A stretch of DNA of 64,000 bases. It comes from Altererythrobacter sp. Root672. GTDB lineage: Bacteria > Pseudomonadota > Alphaproteobacteria > Sphingomonadales > Sphingomonadaceae. Shown here piece by piece: positions 43,811 to 52,894 of this stretch. A program made the position numbers and the translations under genes. A model generated the notes under the pieces. It ran no database searches. It was not told the origin of the DNA and saw only the letters and a program-made list of their open reading frames with translations. The stretch's first letter is position 1, and every line of letters starts with the position of its first letter. The DNA is taken from positions 1,736,001 through 1,800,000 of the forward strand of contig NZ_LMHH01000001.1 of NCBI RefSeq assembly GCF_001427865.1. The letters run 5' to 3'.

Positions 43811-45121
43811 TCAATCCTCCCGTTCGCTGATGTCGGGGTTGATGCCCGCGCCGCCGCGATCGCCTTCGCGGATCGCCGAGAGCGCGGCGTGACGGTTGTG
43901 GCGCGCCGACTGCTCGGAACGCAGCCGCCGCGCCCATGGGGGCGCGAACGTATCGGATCGATCCCCGCTGCCGGCCGGCGCCGGGCCGCGTGTCTCGCCG
44001 GCGGACATCGCCGCGCGCCGGCCGCTCTCGACAGCGGCGGCAAGCCCGCCGGTCCCGCTCATCCGGGACCTCGCCGTGGCGGCCGCGGCGCTACCGACGC
44101 CCTTCAATCCCGCACCGAGGGAGCTTGAGCCCGAGGTTTCCTGGCCGAGGCGGTAGGCGGTCGAGGCGGCCGAGCCCATCGCCGTGCCAGCGCGCAGCGC
44201 GGCCATCGATCCGCCGGCAAGTCCGCGCGCTCCGGCGAGCGCCGCGCCCCCGCCCGCCGCGAGCGTCGCAGTCGCGGCGGCCGCCGTGCCGAGCGCGGCT
44301 CCGGCGCCGAGCTGCGGCGCGCCGGCGACGAGTCCCGAAGCGATCCCGGGTCCGAATATGCCCAGCCCCAGCAGCGCGAGGCTCCCGAGCACGAGGCTCA
44401 TCGCCTGCGCGAGATCGGTCTCGCCGGAAGCACTCTGCCCCGCCGCGACGAACTCGGCGAAGAAGCCGGAGCCTATGCCGACGATCACGGCGAGCACCAT
44501 GAGCTTGATACCCGAGGCCACGACGTTGCCGAGGACACGCTCGGAAAGGAAGCTGGTGCGGTTCCACAGCGCGAACGGGACGAGCACGAACCCCGCGAGC
44601 GCGGTCAGCTTGAACTCGATCACGGTCACGAGCAGCTGGACCGCGAGGACGAAGAAGGCGAGCACGACCACCAGCCAGGCGATGAGCAGCACCGCGATCG
44701 CAAGGAAGTTCTCGAAGAAGCCCACAAACCCGATGAGTTCGCCGACCTCGTCGAGCATGGGCTTGGCGGCATCGAACCCCGTGCCCGCGACAAAGCCCGG
44801 GCGCAGCAGGTCGTCGGCGCTCATCGTGCCCCCGCCGGCCGTGAGGCCGAGGCCTGCAAACGAGCGGAAGATCACCTCGGCGAGCACCGGGAAGCTGCCG
44901 AGGATCAGCGCGAAGGCGCCGACGAAGAGGATCTTCTTTAGGAAGCGGCCGATGATATCGTCCTCGCCGCCCATGGCCCAGAACAGCCCGGCGAGCGTGA
45001 TGTCGATGCCGACCAGCACCGTGGTCAGGAAAGCGACATCGGGTCCGAGCAGCCCGAACCCGCTGTCGATGTAGCGGATGAAGGCCTCCATGAAGCGGTC
45101 GATGACGGAAAGGTCGTCCAT
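43811..45121 (-). CDS. trbL: Conjugal transfer protein TrbL (VirB6-like)
   Basis: A 436-residue polytopic inner-membrane protein. Hydrophobic segments include PDVAFLTTVLVGIDITLAGL, ILFVGAFALILGSFPVLAEV and FLAIAVLLIAWLVVVLAFFV; the C-terminal 180 residues are Ala/Gly-rich and disordered, ending in a charged tail, as in TrbL of P-type systems. It forms the inner-membrane channel. Start at ATG 45121, 4 nt after which begins the trbF unit on its far side. Confidence 0.9.
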   Translation of the reverse strand: MDDLSVIDRFMEAFIRYIDSGFGLLGPDVAFLTTVLVGIDITLAGLFWAMGGEDDIIGRFLKKILFVGAFALILGSFPVLAEVIFRSFAGLGLTAGGGTMSADDLLRPGFVAGTGFDAAKPMLDEVGELIGFVGFFENFLAIAVLLIAWLVVVLAFFVLAVQLLVTVIEFKLTALAGFVLVPFALWNRTSFLSERVLGNVVASGIKLMVLAVIVGIGSGFFAEFVAAGQSASGETDLAQAMSLVLGSLALLGLGIFGPGIASGLVAGAPQLGAGAALGTAAAATATLAAGGGAALAGARGLAGGSMAALRAGTAMGSAASTAYRLGQETSGSSSLGAGLKGVGSAAAATARSRMSGTGGLAAAVESGRRAAMSAGETRGPAPAGSGDRSDTFAPPWARRLRSEQSARHNRHAALSAIREGDRGGAGINPDISERED

Positions 45122-45255
45122 CTGTTCAGGGTTCCGGTGGGTGCCAGAGAGAGCTGGGAAGAACGGGATGCCGCGGGACTCCCTGGGGGGATCATGAGCC
45201 CCGCGGCAGGCGCAGCGGAGCGGACGCCGCGCGCCAAAGCGACCTTAGGGGAGCA
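45122..45255. other. Short gap where trbK would be expected
   Basis: In related loci trbK, a small entry-exclusion lipoprotein, lies between trbJ and trbL. The minus strand here gives only a short frame without a lipobox, so I do not call it. Confidence 0.4.
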
Positions 45256-45984
45256 TCAGTCGGCCCCGGGCGTATAGGCCCGCTCTCTTGCGAGGAACCG
45301 TCGCGTGGCCTCGCGCCCGTCGGCCTCGGCCTGTGCCCGGCGCGCTCGCTCGACCGCCTCGCTGCGAAACTCGGACGTCATCAACGCCTGCAGCTGGACC
45401 TGCTGCTTGACCCCGAGCGCGAGCAGCTGGCTTGCCGCCTGCTGGGCCTGCAGCGCGCCGACCGCGCCCTGGCTGCGCGCGACGAGCGCGTCGATGAGGC
45501 CGGAATCCTCGGCGATGTTTTCGGCGACCTGCGCCTGCACGCCCATCGCGTGGCGATAGCCGGTCGCCGCCGCCTCGAGCCGGGCGCGCGCCTGCGCCAG
45601 GCGCTCATTGCGCGGCAGGGCGTTCGCGGAAGCGCCGGGGAACAGCTCGGCGACCTGCCGATCGAGCGTATCGACATTGAAGTCGATCGCCTGGGCCTGG
45701 TCCATGAGGGCCTGGATGCGCTGCATCGCGTCCCTGATCTTCGCAAGCTGGGGGAAATCGATCCGCTCGAGGTTACGCGCCGCGGCCTGGACCATCTGCG
45801 CCTCGTTCTGGAGCGAGCGGATCTGGTTGTTGATCTGCTCGAGCGAGCGCGCCGCCTGGACGAGGTTCTGCGCATAATTGGCAGTGTCGAACACGGGGAT
45901 CGCGGCCGCCGGGGCGGCGGGCAGCGCGATCGCCAGCGGCAGGCCGGCGGCGAGCGCGCAGGCGGTGAGCACAGTCTTCATCAC
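45256..45984 (-). CDS. trbJ: Conjugal transfer protein TrbJ (VirB5-like)
   Basis: A 242-residue exported coiled-coil protein. The signal peptide (MMKTVLTACALAAGLPLAIA, AAPAAA cleavage region) is followed by FDTANYAQNLVQAARSLEQI and NNQIRSLQNEAQMVQAAARN, a TrbJ hallmark. It is thought to act as a minor pilus component or in pilus adhesion. Its start overlaps the end of trbE (45981-45984). Confidence 0.9.
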   Translation of the reverse strand: MMKTVLTACALAAGLPLAIALPAAPAAAIPVFDTANYAQNLVQAARSLEQINNQIRSLQNEAQMVQAAARNLERIDFPQLAKIRDAMQRIQALMDQAQAIDFNVDTLDRQVAELFPGASANALPRNERLAQARARLEAAATGYRHAMGVQAQVAENIAEDSGLIDALVARSQGAVGALQAQQAASQLLALGVKQQVQLQALMTSEFRSEAVERARRAQAEADGREATRRFLARERAYTPGAD

Positions 45985-48437
45985 ATGTCTCCTTGGGGCT
46001 TGGGGGGAGCGGGAAAGTCGGGGAGCGCCGCGGCCGCCCAGCGGAGACCGCTGGCCTCAAGCCAGCGGCGCGCGAAGTCTTCGGACGGACCGTCGGCCAG
46101 GATGGCGTCGATGCGGCGCTGTGCCGCCGGGTCGGACGCGCCGCAGAGCGCGAGCGCGATCGGTCCGAGCCCGAGATCGAAGAGGCGATTGCCGCGCCGC
46201 GATTGCAGGTAATAGTCGCGCTTGGGCGTCGCCCGGGCGATCAGCTCGACCTGCCGCGCGTTGAGTCCGAAGCGCTCGTAAGCCGCGCGCGCCTGCGGCT
46301 CGACTGCGCGGTCGTTGGGAAGGAAAATCCGTTGCGGGCAGGACTCCACAATCGCCGGGGCAATCGAGCTGTCGGCAATGTCGGCGAGCGACTGGGTCGC
46401 AAAGACGACGGAAACGTTTTTCTTGCGCAGGACCTTGAGCCACTCGCGGATGCGCGCGGCGAACAGCGGGTTGTCGAGGTAGAGCCAGGCCTCGTCGAGT
46501 ACGAGCAGGGTGGGGGGGCCGTCGAAGCGCTCCTCGAGCCGGTGGAACAGGTAGGTCAGCACAGGCATGACCGCGCCGGGCCGGTCCATCAGCGTCTCGG
46601 TCTCGAAGCCCTGGAGATCGCCGAGCGCGAGCCGGTCCTCGCTTGCGTCGAGCAGCGCGCCGTAGGGGCCTTCGAGCGTATAGGGTGCAAGCGCCGCGCG
46701 CAGCGGACCCGACTGCAGCAGCAGCGTGAGCCCGGTCAGCGTGCGCTCGCCGGCCGGTGCCGAAGCGAGACTCCCGAGCGCCGACCACAAGGCTTCCTTG
46801 ACCTCTGGGGTTACAGCTACCTTCTCGTGCGCAAGCAGGCCGGCAAGCCACTCGGCCGCCCAGCTGCGCTGGGGCCCCTCGTCGATCCGCCGCAACGGCT
46901 GAAACGCGAGCGCGTCACCTCCCCCTTCCCCGCCCGATCCGAGCGCGTAGTGCGTTCCGCCGCAGGCGAGCACCGCGGCGCGAGCCGACCAGCCCTTGTC
47001 GAACAGCACGACGCGCGCGCCCGGGTAGCGGCGGAACTGCAGGGCCATGAGCGACAGCAGCACCGACTTCCCCGCCCCGGTCGGGCCGACGACGAGCATG
47101 TGGCCAACGTCGCCGACATGGGTCGAGAGGCGGAAGGGCGTCGAGCCGCCGGTTTCGGCAACCAGCAGCACCGGACCATCGAGGTGCGCGTTGCGCGCAG
47201 GGCCAGCCCAGACCGAGGACAGGGGCATGAGATGCGCAAGGTTGAGCGTGTGCAAGAGCGGCTGGCGCACGTTGGCGTAGACCTGCCCCGGCAGGCTCGA
47301 GAGCCAGGCCTCGACCGCATTCAACCGTTCGCGGATCAGGGTGAACCCTAGCCCGTTCACGACCCGCTCGAGAGTGCGCAGCTTCTGCTCGGCGCGCGCC
47401 GGGTCGGCGTCGGCGACGGTGATCGTCGTCGTCAGGTAGCCGAAGGCGACATAGTCCTGCCCGAGCGCCTGCAGCGCAAGGTCGGCGTCCTCGACCTTGT
47501 TGCCGGCGTCGTTGTCGATGAGCTGGACGGGCTGGTTGGTTATGACTTCGCGCAAGAGCGCGGTCACCGACTTGCGTTTGTTGAACCACTGGCGGCGCAG
47601 CTTCGTGAGCGCCCTTCCCGCCTCGGTCCGGTCGAGCGCCACGAAGCGGGCGACCCAGCGATAGGCGATATCCTGATGGTTGAGCGCGTCGAGCAGGCCG
47701 GGATGGCTCGTCCCGGGGAAGCCCAGTACGGTCACGGTTCGAAGGTGCTGTTCCCCGAGCATCGGCTCGAGCCCGCCGACGAGCGGCGTGTCGGCGATCA
47801 GCGCGTCGAGATAGACCGGCGTCTCGGGCACCGCGACGCGGTGACGCCGGGCCGAGACCGTGCCGTGCAGGAAGGTCAGCGTCTCCCCGTCATCGAGCGC
47901 ACGCACCTCGGGCATGATCTGCGCCAGGAGGTCGCCGGCACGCCCGGTCTCGGACTGGAACCACGCCAGCGCCTCACGCCAGTCGCGCCCGCCCCTTTCG
48001 GCCGACCGATCGCGCGCGATGAGCGCGCGCTCGGCCCTGTCCCGGGCATCGGGCGGAGGCAGCCACACCAGCGTAAGATGGAACTTGCTCTCGTAGTGAT
48101 CGCGCTCGCTCTCGAACCCCGCCTCACGCTCCTTCTCGACCAGCCACGAGGCCGCGTCGGGAAACTCGCTTTCGGGATAGCCGAGCGCCTCGACGCGCTC
48201 GGCGTCGAAGAACAGCGCCCAGCCCGACCCGAAGCGCTTGAGCACATTGTTGACCCGCGCCGCGGTCGCGACGAGCTCGGCCTCGGTCGCGCTCTCGAGA
48301 TCGGGGCCCCGGAACCGGAACGAGCGCTGGAAGCTGCCGTCCTTGTTGAGCACCACGCCGGGGCCAACGAGCGCCGCCCACGGCAGATGATCGGCGAGCC
48401 GGTCGGTGCGGCGGCGGTATTCACGCAAGTTCAGCAT
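45981..48437 (-). CDS. trbE: Conjugal transfer ATPase TrbE (VirB4-like)
   Basis: An 818-residue ATPase energising the type IV secretion channel. The N-terminal domain is CagE/TrbE-type (LREYRRRTDRLADHLPWAAL); the ATPase has Walker A MLVVGPTGAGKSVLLSLMAL, Walker B PTLLVLDEAWLYLDNP and VVFATQSLADIADS. The start at 48437 (MLNLREYRRRT) is the conserved TrbE start and overlaps trbD; the frame that runs to 48776 is not needed. Confidence 0.95.
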   Translation of the reverse strand: MLNLREYRRRTDRLADHLPWAALVGPGVVLNKDGSFQRSFRFRGPDLESATEAELVATAARVNNVLKRFGSGWALFFDAERVEALGYPESEFPDAASWLVEKEREAGFESERDHYESKFHLTLVWLPPPDARDRAERALIARDRSAERGGRDWREALAWFQSETGRAGDLLAQIMPEVRALDDGETLTFLHGTVSARRHRVAVPETPVYLDALIADTPLVGGLEPMLGEQHLRTVTVLGFPGTSHPGLLDALNHQDIAYRWVARFVALDRTEAGRALTKLRRQWFNKRKSVTALLREVITNQPVQLIDNDAGNKVEDADLALQALGQDYVAFGYLTTTITVADADPARAEQKLRTLERVVNGLGFTLIRERLNAVEAWLSSLPGQVYANVRQPLLHTLNLAHLMPLSSVWAGPARNAHLDGPVLLVAETGGSTPFRLSTHVGDVGHMLVVGPTGAGKSVLLSLMALQFRRYPGARVVLFDKGWSARAAVLACGGTHYALGSGGEGGGDALAFQPLRRIDEGPQRSWAAEWLAGLLAHEKVAVTPEVKEALWSALGSLASAPAGERTLTGLTLLLQSGPLRAALAPYTLEGPYGALLDASEDRLALGDLQGFETETLMDRPGAVMPVLTYLFHRLEERFDGPPTLLVLDEAWLYLDNPLFAARIREWLKVLRKKNVSVVFATQSLADIADSSIAPAIVESCPQRIFLPNDRAVEPQARAAYERFGLNARQVELIARATPKRDYYLQSRRGNRLFDLGLGPIALALCGASDPAAQRRIDAILADGPSEDFARRWLEASGLRWAAAALPDFPAPPKPQGDM

Positions 48438-48700
48438 GCGAAGTACCCCCGCTGCCGCAGGTGCCGCGCGAGCACTGCGAAGACGTCGGGATCGCGCCGC
48501 GCGGCGAAGACCGCGAGCGTATGGCCGAACGCCCAGACCACCAGCCCGGCGATCCACTGCTGCAGCCCGAGGCCGAGCGCGGCAGCGAGCGTGCCGTTGA
48601 CGATCGCCACCGTTCGCGGCGCCCCGCCGAGCAGGATCGGCTCGGCGAGCGCGCGATGGATCGGGGCTTCGAAGCCCTCGATGTGAGCCGCTCCGGTCAT
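48431..48700 (-). CDS. trbD: Conjugal transfer protein TrbD (VirB3-like)
   Basis: An 89-residue membrane protein: GFEAPIHRALAEPILLGGAP, RTVAIVNGTLAAALGLGLQQ, WIAGLVVWAFGHTLAVFAAR. It has two membrane helices, as expected for VirB3, and cooperates with the VirB4 ATPase. It overlaps trbE by 7 nt and trbC by 4 nt. Confidence 0.9.
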   Translation of the reverse strand: MTGAAHIEGFEAPIHRALAEPILLGGAPRTVAIVNGTLAAALGLGLQQWIAGLVVWAFGHTLAVFAARRDPDVFAVLARHLRQRGYFAC

Positions 48701-49038
48701 CCGATGAGCGCCCCGCCGCCAAAGCTGAAGAACGAGAGGAAGAACGAGGAGGCGGCAAAGGCGATCGAGAGGCCAAAGACGATCTGGATCAACCGGCGGA
48801 AACCGCCGGCGGTCTCGCCGAATGCGAGCGTCAGCCCGGTGGTGATGATGATGATCACCGCGACGATCTTGGCGACGGGGCCCTGGACGGATTCAAGGAC
48901 CTGCTGGAGCGGCTCCTCCCAAGGCATGCCCGAGCCCGCCGCGCGGGCCTGAACCGCAAGCAGGACCGCGGCGAGCGCCACGCCAACGGCAAGACCCGGA
49001 ACCGGACGGCGCGACGGGGTGACACGTTCCTGGATCAT
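48697..49038 (-). CDS. trbC: Conjugal transfer pilin TrbC (VirB2-like)
   Basis: A 113-residue prepilin. A long signal peptide (GLAVGVALAAVLLAVQARAA) is followed by GSGMPWEEPLQQVLESVQGP and two hydrophobic helices (VAKIVAVIIIITTGLTLAFG, FGLSIAFAASSFFLSFFSFG). It polymerises into the conjugative pilus; cyclisation as in RP4 is possible. Overlaps trbB and trbD by ATGA/GTGA-type junctions. Confidence 0.92.
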   Translation of the reverse strand: MIQERVTPSRRPVPGLAVGVALAAVLLAVQARAAGSGMPWEEPLQQVLESVQGPVAKIVAVIIIITTGLTLAFGETAGGFRRLIQIVFGLSIAFAASSFFLSFFSFGGGALIG

Positions 49039-50027
49039 CGGACGGGCTCCATTTCTGTTGCTTCAGGGATGAGCGGGGTGAGGTCGTAGTCGCCGGCGGC
49101 ATCGAGCCCTTCGACAGCGGCAAGCGCGCCAATCCTGCGGCTCGCGCCGCGCCCGGCGATGAACACGACAAGGTCGATCGCTTCGGCGATGAGGCGCCGG
49201 GGCACGACGACCGCGGCCTCCTGAACGAGCTGCTCGAGGCGGTAGAGCGCGGCCGGCGCGCTGTTGGCGTGGACCGTGGCGATCCCGCCCGGATGCCCGG
49301 TGTTCCAGGCCTTGAGCATGTCGAGCGCCTCGCCGCCGCGGACTTCGCCGACAACGATCCGGTCGGGGCGCAGCCGGAGGGTGGAGCGCACGAGGTCGGC
49401 CATTGTGGCAACTCCGGGGCGCGTGCGCAGCGCGACGACGTCAGGCGCCGCGCATTGCAGCTCGCGGGTGTCCTCGATCAGGATCACCCGCTCGTCGCGC
49501 TCGGCCATCTCGGCGAGGAGCGCATTGGCGAGCGTGGTCTTGCCCGAGCTCGTCCCGCCGGCGACGAGGACGTTGCGCCGCTGCGCGACCGCGTCGGCGA
49601 GGACCTCGGCCACCGCGCCCGACATGATCCCGTCGGCCACGTAGTCGGCCAGGCAATGAACTCGCGATGCGGGCTTGCGGATCGAGAAGCACGGCCCCGT
49701 CGCCACCGGCGGGAGCACGCCCTCAAACCGCTCGCCGGCAAGCCCTTCGCCATGAGGCGGCAGCTCGGCGCTGACGATCGGCGCGAGGGCATGGATCTCG
49801 CTCTTCGCGTGGCTCGCAACGAGGCGCACGATCCGCTCGACCTGCGCCGGCTCCAGCCGCACGCCGGTATCGCAGCGCCCGGTACCCAGCCGGTCGAGCC
49901 TGAGCGACCCGTCGGGATTGACCATGATCTCGATCACAAGCGGGTCCGCCATGGCAGCGGCGATTTCGGGGCCCATCGCCGTGCGCAGCATCGCCCTGCT
50001 GCGCAGCGCGGTTTCGGCCGCGCTCAC
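49035..50027 (-). CDS. trbB: Conjugal transfer ATPase TrbB (VirB11-like)
   Basis: A 330-residue hexameric ATPase. Walker A is VLVAGGTSSGKTTLANAL, the Asp/Glu boxes are VILIEDTRELQ and DRIVVGEVRGGEALDMLKAW, and the His box is GHPGGIATVHANSA. It starts with GTG 50027, which overlaps the CopG stop (GTGA); longer upstream frames are shadows. It powers pilus assembly and substrate handover between TraG and the channel. Confidence 0.94.
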   Translation of the reverse strand: MSAAETALRSRAMLRTAMGPEIAAAMADPLVIEIMVNPDGSLRLDRLGTGRCDTGVRLEPAQVERIVRLVASHAKSEIHALAPIVSAELPPHGEGLAGERFEGVLPPVATGPCFSIRKPASRVHCLADYVADGIMSGAVAEVLADAVAQRRNVLVAGGTSSGKTTLANALLAEMAERDERVILIEDTRELQCAAPDVVALRTRPGVATMADLVRSTLRLRPDRIVVGEVRGGEALDMLKAWNTGHPGGIATVHANSAPAALYRLEQLVQEAAVVVPRRLIAEAIDLVVFIAGRGASRRIGALAAVEGLDAAGDYDLTPLIPEATEMEPVR

Positions 50028-50428
50028 CGGGTCCCCTCCTCGGGCAGCAGCGCCAGCCGCCCGCTGGCGAGCTGGCGCCCGACGCGCTCGACGAACGTCG
50101 CGAACCGGTCGCGCCCGATGGCGCGTGCCGCCTCGTCGCCGTCCGCCACCGGCGGGGTCACGGTCAGCATGTAGCGCACGAACAGCGCCAGGCTTTCGAG
50201 CTCGACGTGGCCGTTTCGCTCGATCCGCGCGAGCTGGCCAGAGATCCGGTCGAGCCGGACTGCAAAACGCTGTTCGAGCGCATCGAACCCCTGCCTGTCG
50301 AGCCAGGCTTCGACCGCAGTCGCGAGCAGCCGCGACTTTGAGGCGCCAGGCGCCAAGGCAAGTTGCTCGAACCTCTCGGCAAGGGGCGCCGGCAGGAAAA
50401 GCTGATAGCGGATCGACGAACCGGCCAT
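50024..50428 (-). CDS. CopG/RHH-type regulator of the tra operon
   Basis: A 134-residue protein. The N-terminal segment IRYQLFLPAPLAERFEQLAL with GASKSRLLATAVEAWLDRQG is a ribbon-helix-helix motif of the CopG class; a helical C-terminal region follows (RLDRISGQLARIERNGHVEL). Such genes stand between traG and trbB in sphingomonad and Rhizobiales conjugation loci. It could control the operon. It overlaps traG stop and trbB start. Confidence 0.85.
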   Translation of the reverse strand: MAGSSIRYQLFLPAPLAERFEQLALAPGASKSRLLATAVEAWLDRQGFDALEQRFAVRLDRISGQLARIERNGHVELESLALFVRYMLTVTPPVADGDEAARAIGRDRFATFVERVGRQLASGRLALLPEEGTR

Positions 50429-52422
50429 CAGAAGCTCGGGACCAGATCGTCGCCGCGCGCCGATCCCTCGTTGACCCCGTGGGCGGCAACGACCGGCGCC
50501 AGAGCCGCGGGCGCAACGGACGCTACACCGTCATCCTCGATGTCAAAGCCGAGCAGGTCGAGTTGATCGGGCGACGGCGTCTTGCGCCGCCGGCGGGACG
50601 GCAGGACGGGCTCGCGTGCCTGTTGCAGGCCGCCGTCCGCTGCGCCTGGGGCCTCCCCTGCCCGATCCAACGAAACGACGCTCGCCACATAGCCTGCCCA
50701 GTCGTGCCGACGCGGCTCGGGCGCGTCGGCCCAGGCACCGCCGAAGTCCATGACCGGCGGCGGCAGGACGCGGCTCGCGAAATTGCGATCCTCGTAGTAG
50801 CGCAGCTTGCTCGCGCGGACGGGGGCGAGCCCCGAAACCAGGACCAGTTCGTCGCGCGGATCGAGTTGCATGACCTCGCCCGGAGTCAATAAGGGACGCG
50901 AGGTCTCCTGGCGGCTGACCATGACATGCGCGAGCCACGGCGCGAGGCGGTGCCCGGCATAGTTGCGCATCGCGCGCAGCTCGGTTGCCGTGCCAAGCGC
51001 ATCGGAGATGCGCCGCGCGGTACGCTCGTCATTGGCGGCGAACGCCACCCGCACGTGGCAGTTGTCGAGGATCGCGTTGTTCTCGCCGTAAGCCTTGACG
51101 ATCTGGTTGAGCGATTGCGCGATGAGGAAGGCCCGCACGCCGTAACCGGCGAGGAACGCCAGGGCGGTCTCGAAGAAGTCTAGCCGCCCGAGCGCCGGGA
51201 ACTCGTCGAGCATGAGCAGCAGCTGCCGGCCGCCGGGCTTCTCGGGCAGGCGCTCGGTCAGCCGCCGGCCAATCTGGTTGAGCACCAGTCGCACGAGTGG
51301 CTTGGTGCGCGAGATGTCGGAGGGCGGAACGGCGAGGTAGAGCGTGACCGGCCGCGCGCCTTCCATGAGATCGGCGATCCGGAAGTCGCATTCCGCGGTA
51401 GCGGAAGCGACCGTCGGGTCGCGGTAGAGCGAGAGGAACGAGACCGCGGTCGAGAGCACGCCCGAGCGCTCGTTGTCCGACTTGTCGAGCAGTTCGCGGG
51501 CCGCTGCTGCAACGACGGGATGAACGCCGCTCTCGAGATGACGCGTGCTCATCATGGCGCGCAAGGTCGCGGCAAAGCTGCGCCCGGGATCCGACAGCAG
51601 CGCCGCGACACGCGCCAGGGTCTTCTCCTCTTCGGCGTAAAGCACGTGCAGGATCACGCCCACGAGCAGCGCGTGACTGGTTTTCTCCCAGTGGTTGCGG
51701 CGCTCGAGGGCACCCTCGGGATCGACGAGGATGTCGGCGATGTTCTGGACGTCCCGGACCTCGTGTGCGCCCCGCCGCACCTCGAGCAAAGGGTTGTAAC
51801 GCGCCGAGCGGGCGTCGGTCGGATCGAAGAGAAGGCAGTGCGAGAACCGCGAGCGCCAGCCGGCAGTCAGCCGCCAGTTCTCGCCCTTGATATCGTGGAC
51901 TACCGCCGATCCGGTCCACGAGAGCAGGGTCGGCACGACCAGCCCCACGCCCTTGCCCGAGCGGGTGGGCGCAAAGACCATGACATGGTCGGGCCCCTCG
52001 TGTCGCAAGTACCGCCCGGCAAACCGTCCGAGCATCACTCCGCGCTCACCGAGCAGTCCGGCGCGCTCCACTTCGCCGACCCCGGCCCAGCGCGCCGACC
52101 CGTAAGTCGTGACCAATCCCGTCTGCCGCGCGCGCCAGAGCGATCCGCCGATCGCCGCCGCGCAGCCCAGAAACCCGCTCGTTCCGGCGAGCGCCCCCGC
52201 GCGATCGAACACATGAGGCGCATAGGCCTCGTAATGGTACCACCACGCGAAGAGGGCCCAGGGGCGATAGACCGGCAGGTTGCCCGCCACGAACCAGGCG
52301 GGCCCGAGCCGCGGCTGATAGCCGAGCATGGCCGCGGCCCACTGGGTGCCGACCCACACGCCGAGCCCCATGATCGCAAACACGACCAGGATCTGCCCGA
52401 TCAGGAGTTTCGTTGGAGTCAC
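50428..52422 (-). CDS. traG: Conjugal coupling protein TraG (VirD4-like)
   Basis: A 664-residue membrane ATPase that delivers the relaxase-DNA complex to the channel. Two N-terminal membrane helices (LIGQILVVFAIMGLGVWVGT) precede the ATPase: Walker A VFAPTRSGKGVGLVVPTLL, DIKGENWRLTAGWRSRF, Walker B LLLMLDEFPALGRL and FLIAQSLNQIVKAYG. GTG 52422 (VTPTKLLIGQ) is taken as start, with AGGGAATGC upstream; frames to 52692 have no membrane feature. First gene of the trb operon. Confidence 0.95.
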   Translation of the reverse strand: MTPTKLLIGQILVVFAIMGLGVWVGTQWAAAMLGYQPRLGPAWFVAGNLPVYRPWALFAWWYHYEAYAPHVFDRAGALAGTSGFLGCAAAIGGSLWRARQTGLVTTYGSARWAGVGEVERAGLLGERGVMLGRFAGRYLRHEGPDHVMVFAPTRSGKGVGLVVPTLLSWTGSAVVHDIKGENWRLTAGWRSRFSHCLLFDPTDARSARYNPLLEVRRGAHEVRDVQNIADILVDPEGALERRNHWEKTSHALLVGVILHVLYAEEEKTLARVAALLSDPGRSFAATLRAMMSTRHLESGVHPVVAAAARELLDKSDNERSGVLSTAVSFLSLYRDPTVASATAECDFRIADLMEGARPVTLYLAVPPSDISRTKPLVRLVLNQIGRRLTERLPEKPGGRQLLLMLDEFPALGRLDFFETALAFLAGYGVRAFLIAQSLNQIVKAYGENNAILDNCHVRVAFAANDERTARRISDALGTATELRAMRNYAGHRLAPWLAHVMVSRQETSRPLLTPGEVMQLDPRDELVLVSGLAPVRASKLRYYEDRNFASRVLPPPVMDFGGAWADAPEPRRHDWAGYVASVVSLDRAGEAPGAADGGLQQAREPVLPSRRRRKTPSPDQLDLLGFDIEDDGVASVAPAALAPVVAAHGVNEGSARGDDLVPSF

Positions 52423-52894
52423 GCCGCATTCCCTGCCGGCACCGCGCCGGCGTTTCGGGAGCGATGGATCGCGCGATCGCGGCGCGGGCGACAGGCCGCC
52501 CTGGACGCACCCGAACGCAGCATGACGAATCTCGATCGAGTTCGACTGCGGAGCCCTCGCGGATATTGAATCGAGCCGAAGCGCGCGGCGTCGTCTCCAG
52601 GATGGCCGTTGCTGCGTCAGATCGCCCGGACGATGCTTTTCGAGTCCGGTCTCGCCGTCAGCTGTCGCTACAGAAGCGAGAATTTCCTCCAATTCGAGGA
52701 CAACGGAATACCATGACCATCGTAAATATGATCAGCGGACGTCCAAAAACGAAGTTATTCGTTGGGGCGCCACTCGCCCTTGTCAGCCGCAACGTCTATT
52801 CTGCCGGAAATTAATAAAGTGGACCGTTGTTTCTCAAGGATTCCTGTTGTAACCGAATACGCGGCTACGAGTTCTAAAGCACGGGGGGTGTGCA
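52423..52894. other. Divergent promoter region
   Basis: 472 nt between traG (minus) and the SH3-MBL gene (plus). It must contain both promoters. GC content falls toward 52895, unlike the neighbouring coding DNA. No ORF or repeat is convincing. Confidence 0.4.

Noticed and set aside
45993-47351. Long plus-strand open frame opposite trbE
   Set aside because: It is antisense to an intact VirB4 ATPase; Arg/Gly-rich translation, no family motif. Long antisense frames are common in GC-rich DNA.
48597-48610. TTGACGATCG half-palindrome inside trbD
   Set aside because: Second half does not match and the site is coding sequence.
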